The notes: a model not told the origin generated them from the letters alone. Counted from the stretch's first letter, positions 9,401 through 17,724 are shown. The stretch: DNA of 47,992 nucleotides from an uncultured SAR86 cluster bacterium (GCA_902619265.1 CACNDL010000007.1:1-47992); one strand, 5' to 3'. A program made the numbers and translations.

Positions 9401-9855
9401 AGTTCACAAATAAAGTTGTAAACTTCCTCTACGTGTCCCGGTACTTTTACGCCACGCCACTCTTTTATCAAGATGCCATCGGGATCAATAACAAAGGTAC
9501 TTCTTTCAATTCCCATATACTTTCTGCCATACATTGATTTTTCTTTCATAACACCATAGGCATTACACATAGTTTCATCAGGGTCAGATATCAATGGAAA
9601 ATTTAATGACTCTTTTTCGGTAAAGCTTTTATGAGACTTAATTGAATCTCTTGATATACCAATAATTTTGCAATTTTTATTTGCAAATTTTTTCTTATAA
9701 TCTCTAAAATCTTGGCTTTGTATGGTGCAGCCTGAAGTTTTATCCTTCGGATAGAAATAAAGAACTAAAAAACTACCTTTATAATCACTGAGACTAATTT
9801 GATTATTTTCATCGATCAGGCCTAAAAAATTTGGGGCTTTTGATTTATCATTCAT
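9397..9855 (-). CDS. bcp: Thiol peroxidase of the Bcp/PrxQ subfamily
   Basis: Bcp reduces hydrogen peroxide and organic hydroperoxides in the cytoplasm. The 152-residue protein shows YFYPKDKTSGCT with peroxidatic Cys43, Thr40 and Arg118 (ERSTFVIDPDG), as in the AhpC/TSA fold. E. coli-type PrxQ has a resolving Cys five residues after the peroxidatic one; here that position is Gln48 (CTIQSQ), so resolution must use another cysteine (Cys62, Cys97 or Cys150) or an external thiol. Length is usual (E. coli 156). It overlaps perM at the 3' end and diverges from dapA across only 24 bases. In E. coli bcp also lies near dapA, separated by gcvR, which is absent here. Confidence 0.95.
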   Translation of the reverse strand: MNDKSKAPNFLGLIDENNQISLSDYKGSFLVLYFYPKDKTSGCTIQSQDFRDYKKKFANKNCKIIGISRDSIKSHKSFTEKESLNFPLISDPDETMCNAYGVMKEKSMYGRKYMGIERSTFVIDPDGILIKEWRGVKVPGHVEEVYNFICEL

Positions 9856-9861
9856 GTTTAG

Positions 9862-9869
9862 ATTATAGG
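9862..9869. promoter_or_regulatory. Shared divergent -10 region between bcp and dapA
   Basis: The 24-base gap between bcp (ATG ending at 9855) and dapA (TTG at 9880) contains ATTATAGG. Read on the minus strand it gives a perfect TATAAT followed by exactly 6 bases (CTAAAC) and the bcp ATG, so the bcp mRNA could start on its own start codon. Read on the plus strand TATAGG at 9864 could serve dapA, with AGGA at 9867 as a ribosome site 9 bases before TTG. The -35 regions would lie inside the two coding sequences and are weak. Confidence 0.45.
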
Positions 9870-9879
9870 AAAAAAAAGA

Positions 9880-10740
9880 TTGAAAGGAAGTATTGTAGCG
9901 ATTGTAACGCCGATGTTAAAAAATGGCGATATTGATTTTGTAGCATTTGAAAAACTATTAGGTTTTCATTCTAATGCAGGCACTGATGGAATTGTTCTTG
10001 TAGGAACAACAGGAGAATCTGCAACATTAACTAAAGATGAAAGAGCAGAAATCTTCGCGTTTGCAAAATCCAATACAAACATTCCCTTAATGGCGGGCGT
10101 GGGGAGCTCATCGACAACTCATGCGATTGCGCTAGTTGAGTGTGCTTTAAAGAATGATATTAGAGAATGTCTGGCAGTAACGCCTTACTATAATAAGCCG
10201 TCTCAAATTGGATTAGAGCTTCATTACAAAGAACTTTCAAAAGTTGGTGCGAACATTACCTTGTATAACGTGCCAGGAAGGACAGGTGTTGATTTATTAC
10301 CTTCTACAATTGAAAAATTAATAGAGATTAAAACTATAACTGGCATTAAAGAAGCAGTTGACTCAAAAGAGAGATTTAGTGCGTTAAACAAGATAAAAGA
10401 TAAAAGAAGTGACTTTAAATTATATTCTGGTGATGATCCAAGTTTTGTTAAGTTTATGAAATTTAAAGGAGATGGTGTAATTTCAGTAGCAGCAAATATT
10501 ATGCCCAAAGAAATGAAAGATCTTTCAGACCTTTGCCTTGCAGGCAATTTTGTTGAGGCCGAGAAAGTAATTAAAAATTATCAGGAAATTTTTAAACTTT
10601 TATTTATTGAGGCTAGTCCAAGTCCATGTAAATACTTACTTGAAAAATTGTCTCTACTAGAGAATAATTTAAGATTACCATTACATCCGCTCTCCGTGGA
10701 ATACAGGGAAAAAATATATGAAGTATTCAAAAACATTTAG
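9880..10740 (+). CDS. dapA: 4-hydroxy-tetrahydrodipicolinate synthase
   Basis: DapA condenses pyruvate with aspartate semialdehyde, the first committed step of lysine and diaminopimelate synthesis. The 286-residue TIM barrel has GTTGESATL at 42-50, TPYYNKP at 101-107, Tyr129 in LYNVPGRT and the Schiff-base Lys157 in GIKEAV. The start is TTG: translation from it gives KGSIVAIVTPM, matching the usual GSIVAIVTPM beginning, and no other start codon fits. The bamC gene begins 23 bases before the dapA stop, as part of the conserved dapA-bamC-purC order. Confidence 0.97.
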   Translation: MKGSIVAIVTPMLKNGDIDFVAFEKLLGFHSNAGTDGIVLVGTTGESATLTKDERAEIFAFAKSNTNIPLMAGVGSSSTTHAIALVECALKNDIRECLAVTPYYNKPSQIGLELHYKELSKVGANITLYNVPGRTGVDLLPSTIEKLIEIKTITGIKEAVDSKERFSALNKIKDKRSDFKLYSGDDPSFVKFMKFKGDGVISVAANIMPKEMKDLSDLCLAGNFVEAEKVIKNYQEIFKLLFIEASPSPCKYLLEKLSLLENNLRLPLHPLSVEYREKIYEVFKNI

Positions 10741-11686
10741 CATAATTTTAATTTCTATATTTGTGCTTCAAAATTGCACAATACCTGAAAGCAGAAAACC
10801 ATACTGTCCAGAAAGCGGCTGTTTACTTGAAAAAAGAGAAAATCCAAACGAAAGATATGTGAATGAGGGTCAAAAGCTAGAGACTAATGGTGAATTTGAA
10901 TCTTTAGAAGTACTGGATGAGTTTCCATACCCACCTGAAACTCCTAGCTTTATAAAAGAAGGTGAAATGCCGAGGCCCAAAAAGATATTCTCTTCCACAG
11001 GATCTGAAAATGTTGAAGTGAGAAGATTAGGAGAAATCTACTGGATTTATGTTGAAGCTTTGCCCTCAAAATCCTGGCCTTTAATAAAAGATTTTTTTGC
11101 TGATGAAGAATATAACCTAGTTAATGATGACCCATCTCTTGGACAGATCACAGCTGAAAAAAACGAGAAACTATTCTTAACCCTTGAGCATGGTATCAAA
11201 AATAATAGCTCTGAAATCTATCTACTTAATGAGAGTAATACTAGCTTAGAACTTGCTTACTTTGAGGACTTGGCTTCTTACATATCTCTAAATTTGCCTG
11301 GCTACGAGGGAAATTCAATAGCTGCACAAGGCTTAAACCTAAATAAGAAAGCACGTATTGTGTATGTTAAAAAAGAAATTGGAATTGAATTTAGACTACC
11401 ATTTGATAGAACTTGGTCAGCACTTTCAAGAGCAGTTGATAAAGCAGATCTTAAGGTTGTTGATAGAAATAGGGAGCTGAAATACATACAAATCAAGCTT
11501 GAGGTAGAGGAAGAAGGTTTTTTTGCTAACTTATTTAACAGAGTTAACGATGATCAGGTTGAAGCAGACTATGAGCTAGTTTTCTCTGAATCAGAAGGCA
11601 ATACAATTTTAGAATTCAAAAAGTTATCCAACATCGAATTTTCCGTTGATGAGTTAGTTGACGTAATTAATGAGTCATTATCATGA
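10718..11686 (+). CDS. bamC: Outer membrane assembly lipoprotein BamC
   Basis: BamC (NlpB) is an accessory lipoprotein of the BAM complex that inserts beta-barrel proteins. Identification rests on the position between dapA and purC, a lipoprotein-type signal (MKYSKTFSIILISIFVLQNC, Cys20), and two helix-grip-like domains, with the segments EIYWIYVEALPSKSWPLIKDF near 110 and LPFDRTWSALSRAVDKADL near 230, as in BamC. Length 322 compares with 344 in E. coli. The residue before the lipid Cys is Asn, which is outside the normal lipobox choice of Gly, Ala or Ser. Overlaps of 23 bases with dapA and 4 with purC indicate one operon. Confidence 0.88.
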   Translation: MKYSKTFSIILISIFVLQNCTIPESRKPYCPESGCLLEKRENPNERYVNEGQKLETNGEFESLEVLDEFPYPPETPSFIKEGEMPRPKKIFSSTGSENVEVRRLGEIYWIYVEALPSKSWPLIKDFFADEEYNLVNDDPSLGQITAEKNEKLFLTLEHGIKNNSSEIYLLNESNTSLELAYFEDLASYISLNLPGYEGNSIAAQGLNLNKKARIVYVKKEIGIEFRLPFDRTWSALSRAVDKADLKVVDRNRELKYIQIKLEVEEEGFFANLFNRVNDDQVEADYELVFSESEGNTILEFKKLSNIEFSVDELVDVINESLS

Positions 11687-12396
11687 TTGAAAAAGGAAAT
11701 TTAATATCTGAAGGAAAAGCAAAATCTCTATATGAGACACAAAACCAGAATGAGCTTTTAATGGTTTATAGAGATGATACATCAGCGTTTGATGGAAAAA
11801 AGAAGGAAGCATTAAAAGGTAAAGGTGAGATTAATAACAAGTTTAATGCTCACATAATGCAGTACTTAGATAAAAATGGAATTCGTACTCATCACATAGA
11901 AAACGTTACTGATACTGAAAGTCTAGTCCACAGGCTCGATATGTTACCTGTAGAGTGTGTTGTGAGGAATATTGCTACTGGCTCCATATGTAGAAGGTTG
12001 GGAGTTGAGCAAGGCTTGAAGTTTGAAAATCCTCTTTTTGAATTTTTTCTTAAAGATGATGACCTAGGAGATCCTTTAATTAACGATAACCACATAATTG
12101 CCTTTAATTGGGGCACAGAAGAAGAAATAGCAATCATGAAGGAAAAAACTTTAATCATTAACAAACTTCTTTGCAAGATATTCTCAGATGTTGGGCTTAT
12201 TCTTGTGGATTATAAAGTTGAATTTGGAAGAAAAGACGGACAAATCATCCTCGGTGATGAGTTTACTCCTGATGGATGTAGAATCTGGGACAAAGAAACT
12301 GGCGAAAGCCTTGATAAAGACCGGTTTAGGAAAGATTTAGGTGATGTTGTTGAATCTTATCAAATAGTAGCTCATAAGCTTGGAATAAGTATTTAA
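11683..12396 (+). CDS. purC: Phosphoribosylaminoimidazole-succinocarboxamide synthase
   Basis: PurC (SAICAR synthetase) joins CAIR and aspartate using ATP in purine synthesis. The 237-residue protein has the same length as E. coli PurC and shows GKAKSLYE at 9-16, DDTSAFDGKKKE at 30-41, the ECVVRNIATGS stretch and the signature LVDYKVEFG, then DEFTPDGCRIWD. The ATG overlaps the bamC stop by 4 bases (ATGA). It ends an apparent dapA-bamC-purC operon; a 39-base gap with its own -10 box separates it from iscS. Confidence 0.98.
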   Translation: MIEKGNLISEGKAKSLYETQNQNELLMVYRDDTSAFDGKKKEALKGKGEINNKFNAHIMQYLDKNGIRTHHIENVTDTESLVHRLDMLPVECVVRNIATGSICRRLGVEQGLKFENPLFEFFLKDDDLGDPLINDNHIIAFNWGTEEEIAIMKEKTLIINKLLCKIFSDVGLILVDYKVEFGRKDGQIILGDEFTPDGCRIWDKETGESLDKDRFRKDLGDVVESYQIVAHKLGISI

Positions 12397-12423
12397 ATAT
12401 TAGTCTAAGACCCCACATAAAGT

Positions 12424-12429
12424 TATAAT
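12424..12429 (+). promoter_or_regulatory. Candidate -10 box for the isc operon, possible leaderless start
   Basis: A perfect TATAAT is followed by exactly 6 bases and then the iscS ATG at 12436. The expected +1 is therefore the A of the start codon. No Shine-Dalgarno sequence is present (AATTAAATCATG). The -35 position at 17 bases (TAGTCT) does not match TTGACA. A clear IscR type 1 site is not visible in the 39-base gap. Confidence 0.5.
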
Positions 12430-12435
12430 TAAATC

Positions 12436-13653
12436 ATGAACAGCAATCTAGTATATTTTGATTATGCGTCTACAACACCTGTAGATCCAAGAGTTGCAGA
12501 AAAAATGCACGAGTGCCTTCTATTGGACGGTAATTTCGGTAATCCTGCTTCAAGATCGCATGAATTTGGATGGAAAGCTGATGAAGCAGTCGAAAAGGCA
12601 AGGCTTCATGTAGCAAATCTTGTCAAAGCTGACTCACGCGAAATAGTTTGGACTTCTGGTGCAACTGAATCAGATAACTTGGCAATCAAGGGCGCAGCAA
12701 GATTTTACAAAGATAGAGGCAATCATATTATCACCTCAAAAATTGAACACAAAGCAGTATTAGATCCTTGTCGTCAACTTGAAAGAGAAGGATTTGAGAT
12801 CACTTACCTAGATCCAGATGAAAATGGGGTAATTTCTCTAGATAACATAAAGAAACATGTGAAAGACTCGACAATACTTTTATCAATTATGCACATCAAT
12901 AATGAATTAGGAGCTGTGAATAACATCGAAGAGATAGGTAAATTTACAAGAGAGAACAACATTATTTTTCATGTTGATGCAGCACAAAGTACCGGTAAGC
13001 TACCAATAGATTTATCAAAACTGGATGTTGACTTAATGTCATTTTCTGGCCACAAAACTTATGGTCCAAAAGGAATAGGAGCCCTGTATGTTAGAAGAAA
13101 ACCCAGAATTAGACTTGAGGCACTTATTCATGGTGGTGGACACGAAAGAGGTTTTAGATCTGGTACTTTACCGACTCATCAAATTGTTGGTATGGGTGAA
13201 GCATTCCGTATAGCAGCAGAAGAAATGGAAAAAGATAATAAGAAAATTGCAAAATTAGCTGATTTATTTTGGAAAGAAGTTTCTGATATAGAAGAAATTT
13301 ATCTCAATGGAAGTTTCAAAAATAAAATTCCTAATATTACAAACATCAGTTTTGCATACATTGAAGGTGAATCTTTGATCATGGCACTCAAAGATGTAGC
13401 TGTTTCATCCGGCTCTGCATGTACATCAGCAAGTCTAGAACCATCCTATGTTTTAAGAGCATTGGGTCGAGCTGATGAATTGGCACATAGTTCAATTAGG
13501 TTCTCATTTGGTAGATTTACGACTGAAAAAGAAGTTAAAATGGTCGCCGAGACAACTAAAAGAGTTGTTCATCAATTAAGAGAACTTTCTCCTCTTTGGG
13601 ACATGTACAAAGATGGTGTAGATCTTGAAAAAGTTGAATGGGTGACCCATTAA
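12436..13653 (+). CDS. iscS: Cysteine desulfurase IscS
   Basis: IscS removes sulfur from cysteine using PLP and passes it to IscU, and to tRNA-thiolation partners. The 405-residue protein (E. coli 404) shows the N-terminal [15 protein letters not shown], the PLP lysine in [12 protein letters not shown] and the catalytic Cys329 in [10 protein letters not shown]; it ends with [10 protein letters not shown], typical of the IscS type. It is first in an iscS-iscU-iscA-fdx-iscX order with iscU 6 bases downstream. The regulator gene iscR, usually directly upstream, is not here; purC takes its place. Confidence 0.98.
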   Translation: MNSNLVYFDYASTTPVDPRVAEKMHECLLLDGNFGNPASRSHEFGWKADEAVEKARLHVANLVKADSREIVWTSGATESDNLAIKGAARFYKDRGNHIITSKIEHKAVLDPCRQLEREGFEITYLDPDENGVISLDNIKKHVKDSTILLSIMHINNELGAVNNIEEIGKFTRENNIIFHVDAAQSTGKLPIDLSKLDVDLMSFSGHKTYGPKGIGALYVRRKPRIRLEALIHGGGHERGFRSGTLPTHQIVGMGEAFRIAAEEMEKDNKKIAKLADLFWKEVSDIEEIYLNGSFKNKIPNITNISFAYIEGESLIMALKDVAVSSGSACTSASLEPSYVLRALGRADELAHSSIRFSFGRFTTEKEVKMVAETTKRVVHQLRELSPLWDMYKDGVDLEKVEWVTH

Positions 13654-13659
13654 TAGATT

Positions 13660-14055
13660 ATGTACTCAAGAAAGGTAATACAAAAGTTTGAAGAAACACT
13701 CAAAAATCCAAAGGCGCATAATGTTGGGCGTATGGATGTTAAAGCAAAAAATGTTGGAACAGGCATGGTTGGGGCACCAGCTTGTGGTGATGTAATGAGG
13801 CTTCAGATAGAAGTAAACGATAAAGATGTTATTACAGACTGCAAATTTAAAACATACGGTTGTGGGTCTGCAATTGCATCAAGCCAACAAATGATTGAAA
13901 TGCTCATCGGCAAAACATTAGAAGAAGCCAAGAACATAAAAGACAGAGAAATAGCAGAATTATTAGAACTACCATCTATCAAAATCCATTGCAGTGTTTT
14001 AGCTGAAGATAGTATTAAGAAAGCAATAGCGGATTATGAATCCAAGAAAGCATAA
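13660..14055 (+). CDS. iscU: Iron-sulfur cluster scaffold IscU
   Basis: IscU holds the nascent 2Fe-2S cluster. The 131-residue protein has the three ligand cysteines Cys42 (GAPACGD, with the exchange-promoting Asp44), Cys68 (TYGCGSA) and Cys111 (KIHCSVLAED). The HscA chaperone recognition motif, LPPVK in E. coli IscU, reads LPSIK here (residues 104-108, bases 13969-13983). A few extra residues lie near position 13-20 relative to E. coli. iscA begins 20 bases before the iscU stop. The motif change fits the local absence of hscBA. Confidence 0.98.
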   Translation: MYSRKVIQKFEETLKNPKAHNVGRMDVKAKNVGTGMVGAPACGDVMRLQIEVNDKDVITDCKFKTYGCGSAIASSQQMIEMLIGKTLEEAKNIKDREIAELLELPSIKIHCSVLAEDSIKKAIADYESKKA

Positions 14056-14431
14056 GCCTGAACCATTAAATTTTACTACAAAAGCATTAGCGCATTTTAA
14101 GCATATGGTTTCTATGCAAGGTAAAGAGAATAAAGTAAAACTTGGTGTTAAAAAAATGGGGTGTAATGGCTATTCATATTTTTTTGAATTTACAAGCAGA
14201 GCTAATAAATCTGACTACAAGATCACTATAGATGATTTGGAATTCTTCATTCCTTCTGATTCTCTAGAAATTATAAAGGGCAGCCAAGTCGATTATACAA
14301 TCGAGGGCCTCAATCAAGGTGTGAAATTTATTAACCCTAATGCTAGTGCTGTATGTGGCTGCGGAGAGAGCTTCACAGTCAAAGACGAAAAATTTAGTTC
14401 AGATATAAAAACTGCTCAAAAAAAAAATTAA
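14036..14431 (+). CDS. iscA: Iron-sulfur cluster carrier IscA (A-type)
   Basis: A-type carriers deliver Fe-S clusters to targets, mainly 4Fe-4S proteins. The ligand cysteines are in GVKKMGCNGY (first) and AVCGCGESF (last two), and the core LNFTTKALAHF... to CGCGESFTV matches the family. At 131 residues it is about 24 longer than E. coli IscA, with ~10 extra at the N-terminus and a ~15-residue tail ending in Gln-Lys-Lys-Asn. The tail is encoded by a run of ten A (14418-14427), and the -1 frame after it reads straight into the ferredoxin N-terminus, so frameshifting here deserves attention. The start overlaps iscU by 20 bases. Confidence 0.94.
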   Translation: MNPRKHKPEPLNFTTKALAHFKHMVSMQGKENKVKLGVKKMGCNGYSYFFEFTSRANKSDYKITIDDLEFFIPSDSLEIIKGSQVDYTIEGLNQGVKFINPNASAVCGCGESFTVKDEKFSSDIKTAQKKN

Positions 14432-14448
14432 AAATATTACCTCATGAG

Positions 14449-14757
14449 GTGATATGTCCTGAAGGTTTAACAATAGATCTGGAAGAAAACGAAACTATTT
14501 TAGATGCATGTCTAAGGAACGGAATAAATCTCGAACATGCGTGTGAAAAAGCTTGCGCCTGTACAACATGTCATGTAATTGTTAAGGAAGGTTTTGATAA
14601 TCTCGATTACGCTTCAGATCAAGAGGAAGACATGCTAGATAAAGCTTGGGGTTTAGAATCAAATTCCAGATTAAGCTGTCAGGTTTTTCCAGTAGATGAT
14701 ATCACTGTGATAGAGATACCAAAATATACTATTAACCAAGTTTCTGAGTTAACATAA
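14449..14757 (+). CDS. fdx: ISC-type 2Fe-2S ferredoxin, N-terminus lies upstream of the only start codon
   Basis: Fdx supplies electrons for cluster assembly on IscU. Counting from GTG at 14449, the cluster ligands are Cys32, Cys38, Cys41 (HACEKACACTTC) and Cys77 (LSCQ), as in E. coli Fdx. GTG is the only ATG, GTG or TTG in the open frame, but the codons before it (from about 14419) read KKKLKILPHE, which clearly matches E. coli KIVILPHQD. A GTG start would therefore drop the first beta strand. The frame is open back to 14398 and is -1 relative to iscA, joining it at an A10 run. Either slippage makes an IscA-Fdx fusion, a non-standard start is used, or the protein is truncated. iscX follows after one base. 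Confidence 0.9.
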   Translation: MICPEGLTIDLEENETILDACLRNGINLEHACEKACACTTCHVIVKEGFDNLDYASDQEEDMLDKAWGLESNSRLSCQVFPVDDITVIEIPKYTINQVSELT

Positions 14758-14758
14758 C

Positions 14759-14956
14759 ATGCTTAAGTGGGTAGATACTCTAGATATTGCGATTGAATTA
14801 TCTGAAAAACATCCGGATATTGATCCTCAATGGATAAATTTTGTAGATTTACGAAAATTAGTTGTAGAGCTCCAGGATTTTGATGATGTGCCAGATAAAG
14901 TAAATGAAAAAATTCTTGAGTCTATTCAACAAAACTGGATTAAGGAGATAGATTAA
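14759..14956 (+). CDS. iscX: ISC assembly factor IscX
   Basis: IscX (YfhJ) is a small acidic protein that binds IscS and iron and tunes cysteine desulfurase activity. The 65-residue product (E. coli 66) has [10 protein letters not shown] at the start, [13 protein letters not shown] in the middle and [17 protein letters not shown] at the end, the last matching the FDDDPQASNEKILEAI of E. coli closely. It lies between fdx and ndk with single-base gaps, so it is part of the operon. Confidence 0.96.
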   Translation: MLKWVDTLDIAIELSEKHPDIDPQWINFVDLRKLVVELQDFDDVPDKVNEKILESIQQNWIKEID

Positions 14957-14957
14957 G

Positions 14958-15374
14958 ATGGAAATGACATTATCAATTATTAAGCCAGATGCAGTGGCTA
15001 AAAACGTTATTGGTCAAATTGAACAAAGATTTGAAGATGCAGGATTAAAAATTGTAGCTTCAAAAATGCTGCATTTGAGCGTTGATAAAGCCCATGGGTT
15101 CTACGCTGAACATGAAGGCAAGCCTTTTTTTAATGCATTGATTGAATTTATGACATCAGGTCCAGTTGTGGTACAAGTGTTAGCCGGAGAAAATGCAATC
15201 ATGCTTAATAGAGAATTAATGGGCAGCACTAATCCAAAAGAAGCAGAAGCAGGCACCATTAGGGCAGATTTTGCTGAGTCTATTGATGCAAATGCAGTTC
15301 ATGGTTCTGATTCACCAGCAAGTGCGCAAAGAGAAATAGCATATTTCTTTGAAAGCACAGAGATTTTTGGATAA
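14958..15374 (+). CDS. ndk: Nucleoside diphosphate kinase
   Basis: Ndk balances nucleoside triphosphate pools by phosphate transfer through a histidine. The 138-residue protein begins [16 protein letters not shown] and has the active site NAVHGSDSP, with the phosphohistidine near residue 116. Length is a few residues below E. coli (143). In E. coli ndk lies downstream of the isc region and upstream of rlmN, pilF, rodZ and ispG; here ispG follows 5 bases later, so those genes are missing from this site. Confidence 0.98.
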   Translation: MEMTLSIIKPDAVAKNVIGQIEQRFEDAGLKIVASKMLHLSVDKAHGFYAEHEGKPFFNALIEFMTSGPVVVQVLAGENAIMLNRELMGSTNPKEAEAGTIRADFAESIDANAVHGSDSPASAQREIAYFFESTEIFG

Positions 15375-15379
15375 AAAAA

Positions 15380-16477
15380 TTGGATATAAAGCCAGTTCAG
15401 AGAAAAATTACGAAAAAAATTTGGGTAGGTGATGTTCCAGTTGGTGGAGGTTCACCTATCTCTGTTCAATCAATGACAAATACAGAAACATTAGATGTTT
15501 CTGCAACTGTTAATCAAATAAACGAATTAGAAGAAGCAGGAGCAGATATTGTACGTGTATCTGTTCCAAGTATGGAGGCTGCAGAAGCATTTAAATGCAT
15601 CAAAGAACAATCAAATATCCCTTTGGTTTCAGATATACATTTCGATTACAAAATAGCACTTCAAGTTATTAAATATGGTGTTGACTGTGTCAGATTAAAT
15701 CCAGGAAATATTGGCAACGAAAAGAAAATTAAAGAAGTAATTGCAGCTGCTAGTGACCTTGATGTTCCAATAAGAATTGGTGTAAACGCAGGATCTTTAG
15801 AGAAAGATTTGCAAAAAAAATATGGAGAACCTAATGCAGATGCGCTCGTTGAGTCAGCTATGAGACATGTGAATATATTGCTGGATAATAATTATGACAA
15901 CTTTAAATTAAGCATTAAATCGTCAGATATTTTTATGGCTATTGAAAGTTATGAAAAGATTTCAGAATTAATTGAACAACCACTTCATTTGGGCATTACT
16001 GAATCAGGTTCTCTTAAAACTGGAACTGTAAAATCCTCCATTGGATTAGGTAGTTTATTGATGCAGGGAATTGGAGACACGATAAGAGTTTCTCTAGCAT
16101 CGGATCCAGTCGATGAAGTTAATGTGGCTTGGGAAATGTTAAAGTCCTTGAAAATTAGATCAAGGGGTGTAAAAATTGTCGCCTGCCCAAGCTGCTCAAG
16201 GCAGAATTTCCAAGTTATTAAAACTGTTAATAACCTAGAGAATAACCTTTCTCATTTGAAAGAGGAGGTTACTTTAGCGGTTATAGGCTGTTACGTTAAT
16301 GGGCCAGGTGAATCAAAGGTAGCTGATGTTGGTGTTACGGGAGCTTCACCCAAACATCTAATTTATTTAAATGGAAAGCCAGCTTATAAAGTTGAAACTA
16401 ATGAGCTTGAAAATGCTCTAATAAAAGAAGTAACGAAAATTGCAGAACAAAAAAGAAATACAATATTAAAACAATGA
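15380..16477 (+). CDS. ispG: 4-hydroxy-3-methylbut-2-en-1-yl diphosphate synthase
   Basis: IspG (GcpE) converts MEcPP to HMBPP, the penultimate MEP-pathway step, using a 4Fe-4S cluster. The 365-residue protein has the TIM-barrel start [15 protein letters not shown], the RLNPGNIG stretch, and cluster ligands in VACPSCSRQ and [10 protein letters not shown]. The start is TTG at 15380, giving DIKPVQRK; no ATG fits. It sits 5 bases behind ndk and its stop overlaps hisS by 4 bases. Its cluster is presumably built by the ISC genes just upstream. Confidence 0.97.
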   Translation: MDIKPVQRKITKKIWVGDVPVGGGSPISVQSMTNTETLDVSATVNQINELEEAGADIVRVSVPSMEAAEAFKCIKEQSNIPLVSDIHFDYKIALQVIKYGVDCVRLNPGNIGNEKKIKEVIAAASDLDVPIRIGVNAGSLEKDLQKKYGEPNADALVESAMRHVNILLDNNYDNFKLSIKSSDIFMAIESYEKISELIEQPLHLGITESGSLKTGTVKSSIGLGSLLMQGIGDTIRVSLASDPVDEVNVAWEMLKSLKIRSRGVKIVACPSCSRQNFQVIKTVNNLENNLSHLKEEVTLAVIGCYVNGPGESKVADVGVTGASPKHLIYLNGKPAYKVETNELENALIKEVTKIAEQKRNTILKQ

Positions 16478-17724
16478 AAGATTTAAAGACAATAAGAGGA
16501 ATGCCTGATCTCTACGATGAAGATGTAGAGAGAATTTCTATTGTCGAAAAAACTTGCTTTGAAACTTTTAAAAGTTTTAATTTTCAAGAATTCAGAACAC
16601 CAATAATTGAAAACAAGTCATTATTTCAAAGATCAGTTGGAGAAAGTTCAGATATCATCCAAAAAGAAGTATACGAATTTGAAGATAGAAATGGAGAGTT
16701 GTTATGTTTACGGCCTGAAGGAACTGCAGGACTTGTTAGAGCGTTGATCACGAACGGCTTAATGAATGATGAAATAAAAAAATACTTTTATTTAGGCCCG
16801 ATGTTTAGATATGAAAGGCCTCAAAAGGGAAGAAAAAGACAATTCTTTCAAGCAGGTGCAGAGCTCATAGGGGAAGAATCTACAAAAAGTGATGTAGAAA
16901 TTATTTTATTAGCAAAAACCATACTTGAAAAACTCGGAATTAAATACTCATTAGAAATTAATTATTTAGGAAAAGATGAATCTTTAAATTCATATAGGGC
17001 TTATTTAAGAAAGTATCTTCAAAATTTCAAAGAGGATTTAGAGGACAAGGTTTATTCGAGGTTACAAAGAAATCCAATTAGAGCAATTGATTCAAAAGAC
17101 AACAAAATTAATAAAATTTTTGAAAAAGCAAAAGATATATCAGCATTCCTTAACAATGATGAAAAAGAGTCATTCCTCAAAACTATTAATTCACTTAAAA
17201 AGTTAAATATTAAATTTGACGTTAATAAAAAACTAGTTAGAGGTCTAGATTACTATACAGGTACAGTTTTTGAATTCACTGTTGAAGGACTAGGTTCTCA
17301 AAACGCTGTTATTGGTGGTGGGAGATACGATAATCTCATTCAAGAATTGGGAGGTAGAGATTTGCCAGCTATAGGTTTTGCTCTTGGGATTGATAGATTA
17401 GCTGAAATAATAAAAATCAATAATAAAACAAAAGACCTTTTTATTGGCTGCATAAATGATGAGTCAATTAATTTTGCACAGTATATTGGAAATAAACTAC
17501 GTCAAAATGTTAATGGTATAGTTGTTGAAAATTACCTTGGAAACGCAAATGTTGCTAAACAACTAAAAAAAGCTAATTCTCAGAGCTTTAAATTTGTTAT
17601 GATAGTCGGCCAAGAGGAGCAAAAAACAAAGACATTTAAATTAAAGAATCTCACAGATAGTAGTGAAAAAACACTCAGTGAGGAAGAATTAGTGGAGTTT
17701 TTTAAATGGCAGATAGAATCTTAG
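16474..17724 (+). CDS. hisS: Histidyl-tRNA synthetase
   Basis: HisS charges tRNA-His. The 416-residue class II synthetase has motif 2 ([20 protein letters not shown], near 111-130), [12 protein letters not shown] near 78-89, the histidine-specific [15 protein letters not shown] and motif 3 GFALGIDR, followed by a short anticodon-binding domain. Length is close to E. coli (424). The start ATG overlaps the ispG stop and the gene overlaps the next by 19 bases, following the conserved ispG-hisS-yfgM-bamB-der order. Confidence 0.98.
   Translation: MKDLKTIRGMPDLYDEDVERISIVEKTCFETFKSFNFQEFRTPIIENKSLFQRSVGESSDIIQKEVYEFEDRNGELLCLRPEGTAGLVRALITNGLMNDEIKKYFYLGPMFRYERPQKGRKRQFFQAGAELIGEESTKSDVEIILLAKTILEKLGIKYSLEINYLGKDESLNSYRAYLRKYLQNFKEDLEDKVYSRLQRNPIRAIDSKDNKINKIFEKAKDISAFLNNDEKESFLKTINSLKKLNIKFDVNKKLVRGLDYYTGTVFEFTVEGLGSQNAVIGGGRYDNLIQELGGRDLPAIGFALGIDRLAEIIKINNKTKDLFIGCINDESINFAQYIGNKLRQNVNGIVVENYLGNANVAKQLKKANSQSFKFVMIVGQEEQKTKTFKLKNLTDSSEKTLSEEELVEFFKWQIES

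Noticed and set aside
12390-12399. Palindrome TATTTAAATA at the end of purC as a terminator or operator
   Set aside because: Pure A/T, only 10 bases, partly within the purC stop region, and no T-run follows.
12397-12435. IscR-type operator upstream of iscS (AGTCTAAGAC)
   Set aside because: The two half-sites do not match the IscR type 1 pattern in spacing or sequence.
14444-14452. ATG at 14444 as the start of the ferredoxin gene
   Set aside because: It is in the wrong frame and reads Met-Arg-stop (ATG AGG TGA).
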